Shown: one piece after another, positions 33,442 to 41,517 of the stretch
Layout: each line of letters begins with the position of its first letter
Position numbering within the stretch: position 1 is the first letter of the stretch
DNA from: Natrarchaeobius chitinivorans
GTDB lineage: Archaea; Halobacteriota; Halobacteria; Halobacteriales; Natrialbaceae
Direction of reading: 5' to 3'
DNA length: 64,000 nucleotides
Assembly (NCBI RefSeq): GCF_003841505.1
Contig: NZ_REGA01000007.1
Span: forward strand, 1 to 64,000
The notes under the pieces: generated by a model
Told to the model about the DNA's origin: nothing
The model's database searches: none
Seen by the model: the letters and a program-made list of their open reading frames with translations, nothing else
Translations under genes and position numbers: made by a program

Positions 33442-34143
33442 TCAGTCGTCGTCCGCCCGCACCACGAGTGCGTCGAGTGCAACGACGCCCGTCTCGGTCG
33501 CCAGCAACGGATTGATCTCGATCTCCGCGATCCACTCCTCGTCGGCGACGAGATCGCTCACGGTCGCGATGGTCGACGCGATCGCTTCCCGGTCCGTTTG
33601 TGGTGAGCCACGGAACCCCTCGAGCAACTCCGCACCCTGTATCTCTTCGGTCATTTGCCCGGCCTCGTCCGTTCCGATCGGTGCCAGACGGTGGGTCACG
33701 TCCTCGAGTACCTCCGTGAACGTGCCGCCGAGGCCGAAGACGACCGTCGGGCCGAACGCCTGCGTCTGCGTTCCGCCGACGATCGTTTCGACGCCCTCGT
33801 CGGTGTCCACCGCCGCTTCGACCAGAATATCGACCTCGAGTTCGCGGTCGTCTGCCGCCTCCTGGATGGCTTCGGCGGCGTCTCGTACCGCCTCCGCGTT
33901 CGACAGACCGAGATGGACGCCGACACCGTCGCCCCACTCCGATTTGTGCTGGACAGCCGGTGAGGACACCTTCACCACGACCGGATAGCCGATCGAGTCG
34001 GCGACGTCGACCGCCTCCTCCGGCGACGAGACGAGTTCGAAGTCCGGAACCGGAACTCCGGCCTCGGACAGCAGCGATTTCGCGTCCGCTTCGGTCAGGA
34101 CGTCGGCACTGCCGGCGTTCTCGTGATCGGTCCCGCCGCTCAT
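33442..34143 (-). CDS. ADP-forming acyl-CoA synthetase, beta (ATP-grasp) subunit
   Basis: This 233-residue protein is an ATP-grasp domain: LLSEAGVPVPDFELVSSPEEAV at the start, VVVKVSSPAVQHKSEWGDG, then the GPTVVFGLGGTFTEVLEDV and EIEINPLLA signatures. In ADP-forming acetyl- or acyl-CoA synthetases (ACD) this subunit binds ATP or ADP. It overlaps the alpha gene by 4 bp. Known haloarchaeal ACDs are usually one fused chain, so a split alpha/beta pair is less common in this group. The location in the paa cluster suggests that the acyl group is aromatic, such as phenylacetate. This could activate it to the CoA form before PaaABC acts, in place of PaaK. Confidence 0.85.
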   Translation of the reverse strand: MSGGTDHENAGSADVLTEADAKSLLSEAGVPVPDFELVSSPEEAVDVADSIGYPVVVKVSSPAVQHKSEWGDGVGVHLGLSNAEAVRDAAEAIQEAADDRELEVDILVEAAVDTDEGVETIVGGTQTQAFGPTVVFGLGGTFTEVLEDVTHRLAPIGTDEAGQMTEEIQGAELLEGFRGSPQTDREAIASTIATVSDLVADEEWIAEIEINPLLATETGVVALDALVVRADDD

Positions 34144-35522
34144 CGTTCGGACCCCGCTGTGGTCACGGTCGGTGAGTCCGTCTTCATCTCAGCGTACGTC
34201 GCGAGTGCGTTGACCGCCTCTGCGCCGCGCTCTGGGCTCTGGAACGCCGGGATGCCGGCGGAGTGAAACCGCTCGACCGCATCGTCGACGGCGTCGGATG
34301 GTCCGGTCGTCGCAAACACCGCAGGGACGCCCGTGTCTTCGACGAGTCCCTCGAGGATATCGACCGGATACTCGACTCGCTCCTCGTAGAGCTGGTAGAC
34401 GAGGAGGATGTCGACCGCCTCGTCTTCGGCGATCGCTCCGAGCAGCGTCTCGTATGCGGCCGGATCCGGGGGCTGGCCCGTATCGACCGGGTTCGACGTG
34501 TACGTCAGCCCGGGCAAGATGTCGTCGATCGTCTCGCACGTCCGCTCCGAGAGGGACGGCAGCGTCGTCCCGGCACGTTTGAGCCGGTCCGTGATCGCGA
34601 TTCCCGGCCCCGCCTGGCCGGTGACGAGCGCCACGTTCGACCCGTCCGGTTCCGGAAGCGACGCGAACGCGTTTCCGACGTCGAGCAGCTCCTGACACGA
34701 GTCGACCATCGGAACGCCGTATTGTGCACAGCCGGCCTCGTACAGCTGGTAATCGCCGACCATCGATCCCGTGTGCGACGCGGCGAAGTCCGTCACGTCC
34801 TCCCGACCGACCTTGTAGATCGAAACCGGCGTTTCGACGCCACGACAGGTCTCGAGCAACGCCCGCGCGTCGTCCGTCCCTTCCACGTGCAACAGGATCG
34901 ATTCGGTATCGTCGTCCGCGTCCAGGTAGGTGATCACCTCGGCGAAGTCGGTGTCGGCCGCGTTTCCGAGCCCGATCGCTTTCGAGATCCCGACGCGGTT
35001 GTTCTCAGCCATGAACATGAGGACGTGGTTGATCCCGCCGCTCTGTGCGACGACCGCGACGTTTCCCGCGGGCACCGCGTCGGTATCGGAGACGAACGAG
35101 GCGATAACGCCGTCGTTCGCGTTGATGAAGCCGCTCGTGTTCGGTCCGAGAACGGCGAGGTCGTGCTCTCGAGCGGTCGCGACGATTTCGGCCTCGAGTT
35201 CGCTCCCCTCTTCGGTGTGTTCGGAGAACCCCGCCGCGTAGACGACGACGCCGCCGACGTCCGCCTCGCCGCACTCCTCGACGACCGCGGGAGTCACCTG
35301 CCGCGGTACACACGACAGCGCCAGATCGACCCGGTCGTCGACCTCGTCGATCGCGTCGTAACATCGGTGACCGAACAGTTCGCCCGTGCTCGGGTTGACC
35401 GGATACACCCGGCCGTCGAACGACCGAATGTTGTCCATCGCGGCGTACCCGATCTTCCCCTCGTCGGCGGAGGCCCCGATCACCGCGATCGATTCGGGTT
35501 CGAACAGCCTACTGAGGCTCAT
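34140..35522 (-). CDS. ADP-forming acyl-CoA synthetase, alpha (CoA-ligase) subunit
   Basis: The start is ATG 35522, which overlaps the paaC stop; an upstream open extension is out of character and is excluded. The 460 residues begin MSLSRLFEPESIAVIGASADEGKIGYAAMDNI, a CoA-binding Rossmann fold. A central domain with VAVVAQSGGINHVLM and the phospho-histidine region FAASHTGSMVGDYQ follow, then a ligase domain ending near NPVDTGQPPD. The histidine in SHTGSM is the expected phosphate carrier. It forms acyl-CoA from acid, CoA and ATP, giving ADP and phosphate; the reaction also runs backward. The operon places it between paaC and the beta subunit. Confidence 0.85.
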   Translation of the reverse strand: MSLSRLFEPESIAVIGASADEGKIGYAAMDNIRSFDGRVYPVNPSTGELFGHRCYDAIDEVDDRVDLALSCVPRQVTPAVVEECGEADVGGVVVYAAGFSEHTEEGSELEAEIVATAREHDLAVLGPNTSGFINANDGVIASFVSDTDAVPAGNVAVVAQSGGINHVLMFMAENNRVGISKAIGLGNAADTDFAEVITYLDADDDTESILLHVEGTDDARALLETCRGVETPVSIYKVGREDVTDFAASHTGSMVGDYQLYEAGCAQYGVPMVDSCQELLDVGNAFASLPEPDGSNVALVTGQAGPGIAITDRLKRAGTTLPSLSERTCETIDDILPGLTYTSNPVDTGQPPDPAAYETLLGAIAEDEAVDILLVYQLYEERVEYPVDILEGLVEDTGVPAVFATTGPSDAVDDAVERFHSAGIPAFQSPERGAEAVNALATYAEMKTDSPTVTTAGSER

Positions 35523-36301
35523 ATCTGGTCGATCGTCGCCGGTTCCATTTCCTCGAGGACCGCCGGGAACTCGTCCGTGTGTTCGCCGCGCCGGCCGTTC
35601 GTCGACGGGGAGTTCGAGACGGCGTCGGCGACCGCCTGGCTGTCGACGTCGATCGGGAGCTCGGAGAGCGTCTTCGTCACCTCCGTTTCCCACGTCTCGG
35701 CGAGTTCGTCCGGCGAGCGAGCGAGAACGCCCGCATCGACGAGTGCGTCCTGCTGGGATTCCTCGAACGCAAAGAGGTCCGACGCGGCCTCGAGGTTCGT
35801 CTCGAACGCACGCTCGAGGCGCTCGGTTCCCTCGTCGGTGGCGTGGAGAACCTCGAGCCACTTCGCCGCGTGTTCGCGGTGGAACGGCTCCTCGTTGAGC
35901 GCGACCGACGCCGTGTCAGCGAGCGCTTCGACGTCGCCGTCGCGGATCGACTCGAGGAAGAGCAGTTCGGCTCGATCGTAGAGGTAACTTCGGACGATCG
36001 CGTCGGCGAAATCGTGATGCTCGCGCTCGACGAGAATCGAGTTACGCCGATCGTCGTGGCCTCGGCCGATCGCGAGGTCGTCGGTCGTGGTCGATCGCTC
36101 GTCGGCAACGACGTCGTACCACAGTCGAGCGTGGCCGAGTTCGTCCTGTGCGATGCTGGTCAGCGCGTTGTCTTCCTCGAGGGTCGGACTGACTGCCAGC
36201 CACATTCCGAGGCGGTGTCCGGTGAAGTACTCGTCGTCGGCGATGGCGAGCAGAAACTCGAGGGTTTCCGTTCGGCTGTCGTCTGGGATAGATGGTGTCA
36301 T
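35519..36301 (-). CDS. paaC: PaaC, phenylacetyl-CoA epoxidase structural subunit
   Basis: This 260-residue ferritin-like protein shows EFLLAIADDEYFTGHRLGMWLAVSPTLEEDNALTSIAQDELGHAR and FAAIVRSYLYDRAELL-type helices (HDFADAIVRSYLYDRAEL), matching PaaC. PaaC pairs with the diiron subunit PaaA and supports the epoxidase, though it lacks an active metal site itself. Length is normal. It follows paaA by 44 bases and its stop overlaps the start of the synthetase alpha subunit (ATGA). No reductase gene paaE lies in the cluster, so electrons must come from elsewhere, perhaps a ferredoxin. Confidence 0.9.
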   Translation of the reverse strand: MTPSIPDDSRTETLEFLLAIADDEYFTGHRLGMWLAVSPTLEEDNALTSIAQDELGHARLWYDVVADERSTTTDDLAIGRGHDDRRNSILVEREHHDFADAIVRSYLYDRAELLFLESIRDGDVEALADTASVALNEEPFHREHAAKWLEVLHATDEGTERLERAFETNLEAASDLFAFEESQQDALVDAGVLARSPDELAETWETEVTKTLSELPIDVDSQAVADAVSNSPSTNGRRGEHTDEFPAVLEEMEPATIDQI

Positions 36302-36345
36302 TGGTCTGTTATGTGTAGTTGTGTTTGTGCGTCGAACGGCGCGTC

Positions 36346-37287
36346 TCAGTCGGCCGTGGCGTCGAGATTGTCGCCGATTCGGTTGGTTGCCCGGTCGTTG
36401 TGCGCCGCGAGCGCGTCACGAACCCACTTCGTGTCGTCGAACACGCGTCGTCGTTCGTCCAGGCGCCGCTGTCCCGCCGGCCCGCCTTCCGTTCGGATCT
36501 TCTCGAGCATCTCCATGCTGGGTTCGGTGTAAGACCACTCACCCGCCTCCTCGTCGTACTCCAGCTTGTCGTCGGGGATCTCGAGGCCGAGCTCGTCGAG
36601 TTTCGGCACCCAGAAGTCCAGGTAATCCTGTCGGAGTTCGTCGTTGCTCTTCGTACGGATTCCCAGATCGTACATTCGCAGTGCCGCGTCGCTTTGCTCG
36701 TCGTCGGTCGGTCCGAAAAACAGCATTCCGCGGGGCCACCAGCGGTCGACGGCCTCCTGCATCGCCTCCTGCTGGGCTCTCGTTCCGGTCGCGTACTCCC
36801 GCAGGAGGTCCCGACCGTGACGAAGGTGGAACTCCTCTTCGCGACAGATGCGGCGCATAACTCGCGCGTACGGTCCGTAACTGGTCTGGAGCAACGAGTG
36901 CTGGAGGATCATCGCAGCACCGTCGGTCAGACACGTAAACGCCGTTAGCTCGATCCAGTCGTCGACCGGAAACTGCATACTGCTCCCGTATCCGACCTTT
37001 CCGTCGAGCAGATCCTCGAGCATCTGCTCTCGGTCCCGTCCGAGGTCCTCCGCGATCCGATACTGCATCAGCGCGTGGCCGATCTCGTCCTGGTTTTTCG
37101 CGAGCAACGCGAGCTTCCGGTGGTAGTTCGGCGCTCGCTCGATCATTGGCCGTTCCGTGAACGCACCGATCAGTTCGCTGTTCGCCGTGAACTGGACGAT
37201 CCTGGAGACGAGCCGCTCGTACTCGTCGGTCAGGTCGTCCGTCGGTTCGATCGTTTGACCCTCCGCGATTCGTTCTTCGAGTTCCAT
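36346..37287 (-). CDS. paaA: PaaA, diiron subunit of phenylacetyl-CoA epoxidase
   Basis: The 313-residue protein has PaaA features: ERAPNYHRKLALLAKNQDEIGHALMQYRIAEDLGRDREQMLEDLL, with the diiron ligand motif DEIGHA, and ICREEEFHLRHG with the second E-X2-H. PSMEMLEKIRTEGGPAGQRRLDERRR near the end also fits. It inserts one oxygen atom into the ring of phenylacetyl-CoA, giving the 1,2-epoxide, in the cytoplasm. It leads the operon paaA-paaC-synthetase. A TATA box (TTTATAT) about 25 bases before the ATG points to a leaderless mRNA. Related oxygenases act on other aryl-CoA esters, so the substrate is probable, not proven. Confidence 0.92.
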   Translation of the reverse strand: MELEERIAEGQTIEPTDDLTDEYERLVSRIVQFTANSELIGAFTERPMIERAPNYHRKLALLAKNQDEIGHALMQYRIAEDLGRDREQMLEDLLDGKVGYGSSMQFPVDDWIELTAFTCLTDGAAMILQHSLLQTSYGPYARVMRRICREEEFHLRHGRDLLREYATGTRAQQEAMQEAVDRWWPRGMLFFGPTDDEQSDAALRMYDLGIRTKSNDELRQDYLDFWVPKLDELGLEIPDDKLEYDEEAGEWSYTEPSMEMLEKIRTEGGPAGQRRLDERRRVFDDTKWVRDALAAHNDRATNRIGDNLDATAD

Positions 37288-37311
37288 GCACGTGTACTAG
37301 GCCTCGACTAA

Positions 37312-37318
37312 TATAAAT
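37312..37318 (-). promoter_or_regulatory. TATA box of the paaA operon
   Basis: ACATTTATATTAG on the reverse strand, centred about 27 bases before the ATG at 37287. It fits a leaderless haloarchaeal promoter. Confidence 0.6.
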
Positions 37319-37737
37319 GTACCCTCCAATCACCGGCCTCTATTTAAGTTGAAGATTATGATGTAACTCGATTCAGGTCAGTATGAGTTCAACGAACGAT
37401 CACTCGAGGTCCCATCCCGTGATGGCACGTCCTCGGAGAGGAGGGTAACGACGAAACCTCGAGGAAGCGCCACGGGGTCGTCGCGTACCCGTGAGCAGAA
37501 CGTCGCCTCGAGCCGTGAGGAGAAATCGGCCGGGGAGGACCTGACCTCCCTGCAGTCACGAGAGCCGGACGCGTCGTGGACTCACAGCACCTGCGACACA
37601 ATCGGATCCGTCTTCTCACCACTACCCACGAGCGATCCGACGAGTACGGATCGGACGAACCACGAGTACGGATCGCACGACAGCTGTGCGATCAGGTGTG
37701 CATCGACGTGCAGTGGCTCCGAAAGTATCAGTGCGCC
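37319..37737. other. Gap of about 420 bases, MITE remnant at right end
   Basis: No frame with a supportable product. Two near copies of ACGAGTACGGATCG lie at 37640 and 37662. The half MITE described at 37671 follows. Confidence 0.4.
37671..37720. mobile_element. Half copy of the TA-type MITE
   Basis: GATCGCACGACAGCTGTGCG followed by ATCAGGTGTGCATCGACGTG and CAGTGGCTCC corresponds, in inverted orientation, to the right two thirds of the element at 25785-25864. It keeps the central palindrome and the GGTGTGCAT-CAGTGGCT end. The other end is missing. Confidence 0.6.
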
Positions 37738-38184
37738 TTACTCCGCATCGATCGTTTCGACGTCCCAGTCGTCCTCGGGAACGATCGCCTCGGCTTCGAT
37801 TTCGATGTTGCCACGGACGAGCGTGTCGATCTGGACCAGCGTGCTCGCCGGGAAGTGATCTCGATCGAAAAACTGTCCGCGGACCTCGTGGACCGTCGTA
37901 AACTCGTCGCCGACGACGTCCTGTACGAAGATTCGTACCCGGACGACGTCGTCCATCGTACCGCCCTGATCCGCGAGGAGGTCCTGAATTATCTCGAGGA
38001 CCTCCCTCGTCTGTTCTTCGACCGAGTCGTCTGCCGTCTCGACCGGCGTAACCCCCGAGCAGTACACTCGCTTGTACCCGTCGTGATCGACGACGACGCC
38101 CCTCGAGTAGGCCGTCTCGTCGACGGAATCGGCGTCTTCTACGAGTTCGTTGCCTGCGGCCGGATCGATAACGGTTTTCTTCAT
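37738..38184 (-). CDS. RidA/YjgF-family protein
   Basis: The 148-residue protein has the RidA fold: YSRGVVVDHDGYKRVYCSGVTPV, TREVLEIIQDLLADQGGTMDDVVRVRIFVQDV, then FPASTLVQIDTLVRGNIEIEAEAIV near the end. RidA proteins hydrolyse reactive imines or enamines made by amine oxidases and dehydratases. The usual arginine that pairs with the substrate carboxylate is not obvious at STLVQI (commonly R-x-x-V), so this may belong to a non-deaminase Rid subgroup. Its stop lies just beyond the half MITE. It stands between the paa cluster and the cupin gene. A second RidA is found at 48571. Confidence 0.82.
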   Translation of the reverse strand: MKKTVIDPAAGNELVEDADSVDETAYSRGVVVDHDGYKRVYCSGVTPVETADDSVEEQTREVLEIIQDLLADQGGTMDDVVRVRIFVQDVVGDEFTTVHEVRGQFFDRDHFPASTLVQIDTLVRGNIEIEAEAIVPEDDWDVETIDAE

Positions 38185-38435
38185 CGTCAGTTACCTCTCT
38201 GTCGATACTGGTACTTATTCGTATGGGATCGTCCGTTCTCCGGTCGCGTCTCGGACTGTCTTCGGCCGCTCGTCCGCGTTCGGTATCGATCGCGGCCGGT
38301 TCGATGACTCCCGGTCTGTGCGATGACTCTAGTCGACTCGAGTGACGTCTCCGTTCTGAGGACAGAAGTGAAAACGTCCTCTCGGGTTCTTCGGGGCGCT
38401 CAGCTACGCGTACGCACTCCCCCTGCTCGTTGCGT

Positions 38436-39470
38436 TCACTCGTCTTTCCGCTCTTCGTGGTACAGGTTGAACGCGTCGAAGATCGGCCGATCGCTCATCG
38501 CGAACAGGACGCTCTCGTCCGCGGTCGTCTCGTGTGAGTGCCACTTGCCCGGCGGGACAACGAACGAGTCCTTCTCGCTCCACTCGAGGGTCTCGTCGCC
38601 GACTTCGGTTTTGCCGGCTCCCTTGACGACGTAGTAGATTTCGGACGTGTTGTGTTTGTGCGTCTTCGTCGAGTCGCCATCCCGGAGCATCTGCTGGCGA
38701 AGCGCGATCGTCGACATCACTGGTCCCTGGCCGGTTTCGGGATTGACGTACTCCATGTTCACCCCGTTGTACGGATCGTACGCCTGGTCGTTGTCGGCTG
38801 CGGTCGTCAGCACGTCGTAGGTCTCCTCCCAGCTGAACCGGTACGGCGGCGTGTCTCGGAACCGGCTGGCGTTGTCGTTCGCCGGCCGCATCGTCCCGAA
38901 CTGGCTGTTGTAGTATCCCTGCTCTTTGTCCACCGGCTGCTCGAACTCCTTGTGGTTGTCGAAGATCGGTGCGCCCAGCGCGCTTCCGATAAACGGCCAG
39001 TCGAGCACGTCGACCCAGACCGCGGTCTCGTCCGACTGGTTCTCGTGGTCGTGGTAGGTCCAGTTCGGCGTGAGGATCAGGTCGCCCGGCTCCATGGGGA
39101 ACTCCTCACCTTCGACGACGGTGTACATCTTGTCGTTCCCTTCGACGACGAATCGGAAGGCACCGACGTTGTGTCGGTGTGCGCCAGCGACCTCCCCCGG
39201 GGTGACGGTCTGGTAGAACGCCGCGATCGTCGACGACGTGATATCCGAACCCGGCGTTCGAAGCGCGAGGGAGCGTCGGATCCCCTGTGGCAGATCCTCG
39301 AGCGGGGCTTCCTCTTCGATCGTACGCAGCGACGCTTCGATATCCTCCCACTCCCAGAGGTACGGTTCGAGATCGGTGTCCGGCGAACTCCACTGGTCGT
39401 GGACGTCCCACATCGTCCGCAGATTCCGATCGTCGATGGCTTCTCGAGACTCCTCAGTCAGGTATGACAT
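38436..39470 (-). CDS. Gentisate 1,2-dioxygenase-like double cupin
   Basis: Taking ATG 39470 as start, the 344-residue protein has two cupin domains. The first carries GEVAGAHRHNVGAFRFVVEG and LTPNWTYHDHEN, giving the His ligands for iron. The second has DGDSTKTHKHNTSEIYYVVKGAG and FVVPPGKWHSHE. This is the layout of gentisate 1,2-dioxygenase and of salicylate or 1-hydroxy-2-naphthoate dioxygenases, which cut hydroxylated rings with oxygen. Length fits. An IclR regulator gene lies 56 bases upstream on the same strand, with its own promoter. Gentisate is a well-known haloarchaeal intermediate, but here the true ring substrate is not certain. Confidence 0.85.
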   Translation of the reverse strand: MSYLTEESREAIDDRNLRTMWDVHDQWSSPDTDLEPYLWEWEDIEASLRTIEEEAPLEDLPQGIRRSLALRTPGSDITSSTIAAFYQTVTPGEVAGAHRHNVGAFRFVVEGNDKMYTVVEGEEFPMEPGDLILTPNWTYHDHENQSDETAVWVDVLDWPFIGSALGAPIFDNHKEFEQPVDKEQGYYNSQFGTMRPANDNASRFRDTPPYRFSWEETYDVLTTAADNDQAYDPYNGVNMEYVNPETGQGPVMSTIALRQQMLRDGDSTKTHKHNTSEIYYVVKGAGKTEVGDETLEWSEKDSFVVPPGKWHSHETTADESVLFAMSDRPIFDAFNLYHEERKDE

Positions 39471-39526
39471 CTCGTTAGGAAGATTTGTAGTCAAAGTATA
39501 TTAGCGTTTCCACGAACTTGTGACAA

Positions 39527-40300
39527 TTACGAGTAGGTGAGTCGGAGTTCGATCTCGTTTGCTGTGCCGAGCAGCGCGTTCGGAATGTCCTCCCGGTACT
39601 TGTCGCCGATGAGCCTGTTTTTCGGCCCGGTGACGGACAGCGCCCCGACGGGGTACCCGTTTTGGAGTATCGGAACGGCGACCGCCCGAACGTCCCGAAC
39701 CGTTTCCCCGTCGTTGAACGCGATGCCTTCGTTTCGGATGCGCTCGAGTTCCGCCTCCAGTTCGTCCCGATCCGTGATCGTACTCGGTGTCCGTGCCGGG
39801 AGGCCGACCGTTTCGATGACGTCGTCGATCTGTTCGTCCGGCAGGTGGGCGAGGATCGCCTTTCCCGCTGCGATGGTGTGAAGGTACTCCCACTTTCCGA
39901 TTCGGGCGTGGGTCTGGACGGCCTGTGGCGTCTTTCCCTGACAGAGGTACACCGCGTAGTTGTGTTGTTCGACGACACACCACGCCGCCTCCCCGGTTTC
40001 GGTTGCGAGTTCCTGGACGCGCGGTTCGGCCAGGTCGTAGATCTCCGACCTCGTCTGCACGTATCGGCCAAAGTCGAGAAACTTGTAACCGAGTTCGTAC
40101 TCGCCCTCCCGCTTGACGACGTACATACTTTGCTCGAGGGTCGTCAGATGACGGTGAATAGTACTTTTCGCCATGTTCAATCGATCCGCGAGTTCGGCCA
40201 CCGTTGCACCGTCTTCGTCCTTGAGCGCCTGAATTATTCGCAACACGGTCTTATCCGTTTCCACGGGCCCCCGAGGTTCCTGACTGTCGTGCATACACAT
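39527..40300 (-). CDS. IclR-family transcription regulator
   Basis: This 257-residue protein begins with a winged helix (TVLRIIQALKDEDGATVAELADRLNMAKSTIHRHLTTLEQ). The IclR effector domain follows, with EYELGYKFLDFGRY, HTIAAGKAILAHLPDEQIDDVI and AVAVPILQNGYPVGALSVTGP. Such proteins respond to aromatic acids or similar ligands and usually control neighbouring catabolic genes. A second ATG at 40294 is an equally good start. A 19-bp palindrome overlaps its promoter (40327-40345), which suggests autoregulation. A matching half-site lies in the long gap before the acyl-CoA synthetase gene (41054-41064), so both may be targets. Confidence 0.9.
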   Translation of the reverse strand: MCMHDSQEPRGPVETDKTVLRIIQALKDEDGATVAELADRLNMAKSTIHRHLTTLEQSMYVVKREGEYELGYKFLDFGRYVQTRSEIYDLAEPRVQELATETGEAAWCVVEQHNYAVYLCQGKTPQAVQTHARIGKWEYLHTIAAGKAILAHLPDEQIDDVIETVGLPARTPSTITDRDELEAELERIRNEGIAFNDGETVRDVRAVAVPILQNGYPVGALSVTGPKNRLIGDKYREDIPNALLGTANEIELRLTYS

Positions 40301-40316
40301 CTCATGGAACTACCGT

Positions 40317-40345
40317 CATATAAGTGCATTGCATAATATGCAATG
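40317..40345. promoter_or_regulatory. IclR promoter with palindromic operator
   Basis: CATTGCATAATATGCAATG (40327-40345) is a 19-bp palindrome with one central base. Directly beside it, CTTATATG on the reverse strand (40317-40324) is the likely TATA box of the IclR gene. Binding there would block the promoter. Confidence 0.65.
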
Positions 40346-41517
40346 ACGGCCGGTCCAACGTTTTCGGTGGTGATACCGGTTGCTGGGCCACCCACCGAGT
40401 GTGACACGCTCGGTGCCGTGTCACCGCGACGATGCCACAGTCTCCCGTGCCGGCCGATATCGAAGACCATCCCCGACAGACACGTTCGTCGTCGCGACGG
40501 GGTTCGAATTTAAAGGACGGTGATATCGCCTTGCAACGTCCGTGACGGCCGGATATTTCGATTGTTCCCGCGATCTTTCCTCGTCCGTGTCGATTCGAAA
40601 TCGTCGAATTCCTGGATACAGAGAGTTATTACAAACATACAGATGTAATCAGTTCTCGGGGCCGTACTACCGTACGTCCCACGGAACGAGTGGAGGAATA
40701 ACCCTTCCACTGTACGTTCGAGTCCTCAGGCGACCGTTGGACGACTAACTCGGCGCGTCCGATCACCAGTTTCGAGCGGCTCTACACGTAGCCGTGGCCG
40801 CGTGTGACAACCGACCCACCGTCACAGACCTCTCCTCAATACTGACAGATGATCGTAACCGACTTCACCACACCATTCATCGAGAACTGTAATGTAGAAT
40901 AGCGATTATACTCCCAAAAACCGGTATTTTTCCGATATTCGTTACTGAAACCGTTCCGTATGTTGTTTCGTCACTGCTGGGACTGGCACTAACCTGTCAG
41001 GCTATACGAAAAGCGAATCGCGACGATCCGTTGGCCCACCATCACGTGTTCCGTATTATGCAATTGATGATGGGCGTGACAGTACATTCTTCACGCGCCT
41101 CGAGTCGGTACGGCGGTCAGGATTCGGCACAGAACAGACACGTCAGCAGGCAAGTAGCGGGATATCGTAGCCGCTTGCCTCCATGGTCGTTCGATTGCGA
41201 CCGCAGACAGTGGCGCTCGCACCCGATCTTCCGGGCAGCGGAAGATTTAAGAAGCAATCGATAACTGCTTTAGAACGCTATACGATCCCGACCTATGACG
41301 GCACCCAAGGAACTATCGATCGAATTATCGCGACACACTCACGGGTTTCCGGGAGCGACCAGTCGGCACTCGGACCGATATCTGCCGACACTCGGGAGCC
41401 GAACCCGGAGCGATCGGGGACGCTCACGCAGTCGGGAGCAGTTCAGTTCACACGGTAACGGACGACGAACGTACTCGAGTCGGCCCGAATCGGACACCAC
41501 ACTATCCAACCACTACC
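40346..41517. other. Long gene-free stretch of 1.17 kb
   Basis: Frames here are short, overlapping and without recognisable products on either strand. TATTATGCAAT at 41054-41064 matches half of the IclR operator. The promoter of the acyl-CoA synthetase gene should be near the right end. The stretch may hold a worn-out gene or an RNA, but nothing can be supported. Confidence 0.5.

Noticed and set aside
34263-35981. 572-codon + strand frame across the synthetase alpha and paaC genes
   Set aside because: It spans two real reverse-strand genes and reads as an Arg/Val/Asp-rich shadow with no domain.
37389-37622. Reverse frame of 77 codons upstream of paaA
   Set aside because: Arg- and Ser-rich with no recognisable motif. 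I considered a TnpB tail or transposon end but found no matching signature.
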